NCBI GenBank assembly: GCA_020344755.1
Contig: CP070829.1
Location: forward strand, 733,225 to 794,564
DNA: 61,340 nucleotides
Source: Gemmatimonadales bacterium
Lineage (GTDB): Bacteria; Gemmatimonadota; Gemmatimonadetes; Longimicrobiales; Gaopeijiaceae
Direction: 5' to 3'
The translations under genes were made by a program, and so were the position numbers. Numbering within the stretch: position 1 is the first letter of the stretch; the number at the start of each line of letters is the position of its first letter. The notes below the pieces were generated by a model. That model had not been told where the DNA came from. It was given only the letters and a program-made list of their open reading frames with translations, and made no database searches. Positions 59,974 to 61,340 of the stretch are shown here, piece by piece.

Positions 59974-60372
59974 TCAGTAGAGCTGGGCGTCCACGCCCCC
60001 GGGTCGGGGCCGCTTGGAGAAGTGGACCGGCACCCGGGCCCACACCTGGATGCGCTTGCCGTCCCGGCGGGCCGGCTCGAAGCGGAGCTCCCGGGCCCCG
60101 GCGATGGCCGCCGAGTCGAAGGCCGTGTACCCGCTGGACGCCACCACCTCCACCGAGTCCACCTGGCCCGTGTCGGTGACCCGTACCCGGAGGAGGGTCT
60201 CCCCCTCGATGTCCTGGTCCCAGAGGGCGAGGGGATAGACGATGGGCACCTCCGCCATGAGCGGAGCCGGCTGCTCGATCTCCCGGTCGCCCCCACAGGC
60301 ACCCAGCACGATCGGGGACACCGCGAAGAAGGCCGCGGGAAGGGCGAGCGAGCGGAGCGAGGTACGGTTCAC
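59974..60372 (-). CDS. Lipoprotein with TonB C-terminal domain
   Basis: 132 residues. The leader ends [10 protein letters not shown] with lipobox Cys26. The remainder is a TonB_C/energy-transducer-like domain: [41 protein letters not shown] and the last strand [16 protein letters not shown]. There is no TM anchor or Pro-rich linker, so it cannot work as a canonical TonB; the domain may serve another periplasmic binding role. Its GTG overlaps the mutS stop (GTGA), so the two are cotranslated. Confidence 0.85.
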   Translation of the reverse strand: MNRTSLRSLALPAAFFAVSPIVLGACGGDREIEQPAPLMAEVPIVYPLALWDQDIEGETLLRVRVTDTGQVDSVEVVASSGYTAFDSAAIAGARELRFEPARRDGKRIQVWARVPVHFSKRPRPGGVDAQLY

Positions 60373-61340
60373 GATTCGCCTTCCCCCCGGGCCGCCGCCC
60401 GGAGCCGGTTCAGAAGATTCAGGGCCTCCAACGGTGTCATCTCCTCCACGGCAAGATCCCGGAGCCTTCCCACCACCGGGTGCTCCACTGTGAAGAGGGA
60501 GAACTGATCCGGCGGCGCCTCCGACTTCGGTCGGTGGGCGCCGTGGCGGCCCAGGCCCTCTCCCCCTGAGGAGTGTGTTCCCTCCAACTCCACGAGAAGT
60601 TCCCCGGCCCGTTCGATGACCTCCCGGGGCACCCCGGCCAGCCGGGCCACCTGGATCCCGTACGAGCGGTCGGCCCCGCCGGCCTCCAGCCGCCGGAGGA
60701 AGACGATGTCCTCCCCCACCTCCCGGACCGCCACGTTCAGGTTCATGACCCCGGGAAGGAGGTCCCCCAGCTGGGTGAGCTCGTGGTAGTGGGTGGCAAA
60801 GATGGTCTTGGCCCCCACCTCCTCGTGGAGGTGCTCCGTCACCGCCCAGGCGATGGAGACCCCGTCGTAGGTGGAGGTGCCTCGGCCGATCTCGTCCAGG
60901 AGGACCAGGGAGCGGTCGGTGGCGCCGTGGAGGATGGCGGCGGTCTCGTGCATCTCCACCATGAAGGTGGACTCCCCCCGGGCGAGGTTGTCGCTGGCGC
61001 CCACCCGGGTGAAGAGACGGTCCACCACGGGGAGGCGGGCCCGGTCGGCGGGAACGAAGGAGCCCATCTGGGCCAGGAGTTGGATGAGCCCCACCTGTCG
61101 GAGCACCGTGCTCTTCCCCGCCATGTTCGGCCCGGTGAGGACGACGATGAAGCCCTCGTCCGAAAGGGTCACGTCGTTGGGGATGAACTCCTCCCGGGGC
61201 ATCATGGTCTCCACCACCGGGTGGCGTCCCTGCTCGATCTCCAGCTCGAATCCCGTGTGGACGTCCGGCTTCACGTAGCGGTGGTCCTCCGCCAGCTCCG
61301 CCAGCGCCGCCAGGACGTCCAGGGTGGCGACGCGCCGGGC
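60369..61340 (-). CDS. mutS: DNA mismatch repair protein MutS (5' part missing)
   Basis: C-terminal 323 residues of MutS; the frame is open to the right window edge, so the mismatch-binding, connector and most of the core domains lie outside. Visible are the end of the core, the ATPase domain with [20 protein letters not shown] (Walker A), the conserved [15 protein letters not shown] segment (here [18 protein letters not shown]), [20 protein letters not shown] (Walker B), [13 protein letters not shown], and the helical dimer region ending [16 protein letters not shown]. Recognises mismatches with MutL after replication. Confidence 0.97.
   Translation of the reverse strand, partial: ARRVATLDVLAALAELAEDHRYVKPDVHTGFELEIEQGRHPVVETMMPREEFIPNDVTLSDEGFIVVLTGPNMAGKSTVLRQVGLIQLLAQMGSFVPADRARLPVVDRLFTRVGASDNLARGESTFMVEMHETAAILHGATDRSLVLLDEIGRGTSTYDGVSIAWAVTEHLHEEVGAKTIFATHYHELTQLGDLLPGVMNLNVAVREVGEDIVFLRRLEAGGADRSYGIQVARLAGVPREVIERAGELLVELEGTHSSGGEGLGRHGAHRPKSEAPPDQFSLFTVEHPVVGRLRDLAVEEMTPLEALNLLNRLRAAARGEGES

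Noticed and set aside
1..61340. Mobile element, prophage or genomic island
   Set aside because: No transposase, integrase, terminal repeats, tRNA-linked attachment site or clear base-composition break; AT-rich spots are limited to promoter-sized patches.

Overview
The window is about 61 kb of very GC-rich bacterial DNA with 45 protein-coding genes, two of them cut by the window edges (an M28 peptidase at the left, mutS at the right). I see no rRNA, tRNA, CRISPR array, transposase or integrase. The gene content fits an uncultured Gemmatimonadota-like chromosome: an acidobacterial-type MacB/FtsX permease paired with PadR, many secreted peptidases (M28, S8, S46, S9), a BNR/sortilin-like 'glycosyl hydrolase', a DUF5916 outer-membrane protein, a GMC oxidoreductase with a gluconate-2-dehydrogenase-type small subunit, and TonB receptors. 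The taxonomic call is inference from gene families only.

Left part (1-18.2 kb): M28 peptidase; ADOP permease and divergent PadR regulator with a nested palindrome between them; a small membrane protein; then a minus-strand block. In that block a secreted subtilase with PKD domains and a shorter PKD lipoprotein, which matches the subtilase C-terminus, flank a GMC oxidoreductase/small-subunit pair. The two PKD genes also share a conserved upstream block. A large BNR-repeat protein and a TonB-dependent receptor follow.

Middle (18.2-45 kb): an MFS transporter; a cassette of a PF14907-type nucleotidyltransferase, two overlapping GT4 glycosyltransferases and an HprK-like kinase, with a lipoprotein and second TonB receptor downstream; a ClC-CBS-RCK_C chloride transporter; an S46 peptidase (DPP7-like); a metal-uptake operon (His-rich small protein, outer-membrane porin, ZnuA-like binding protein, ZnuB-like permease, no ATPase); FmdB-like zinc ribbon; DUF5916 protein; S9 peptidase; and several secreted proteins of unknown function.

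Right part (45-61.3 kb), all on the minus strand: an ArsR-regulated RND efflux operon (ArsR, TolC, adaptor, RND pump, PII-like protein, DUF2892 protein); a 29-bp tandem repeat; an overlapping methyltransferase/GT2/polytopic-membrane-protein operon; zinc alcohol dehydrogenase; rhomboid protease; D-Ala-D-Ala ligase; cystathionine beta-synthase with CBS domains; a lipoprotein carrying a TonB C-terminal domain whose start overlaps the stop of mutS; and mutS.

The observations most worth follow-up are the nucleotidyltransferase/GT/HprK-like cassette (it resembles the accessory part of a RiPP or glycan pathway without its core enzymes), the duplicated PKD modules with a shared upstream element, the ArsR-RND-PII-DUF2892 operon, the ATPase-less metal ABC operon, two apparently leaderless promoters of identical geometry, and the 29-bp tandem repeat.
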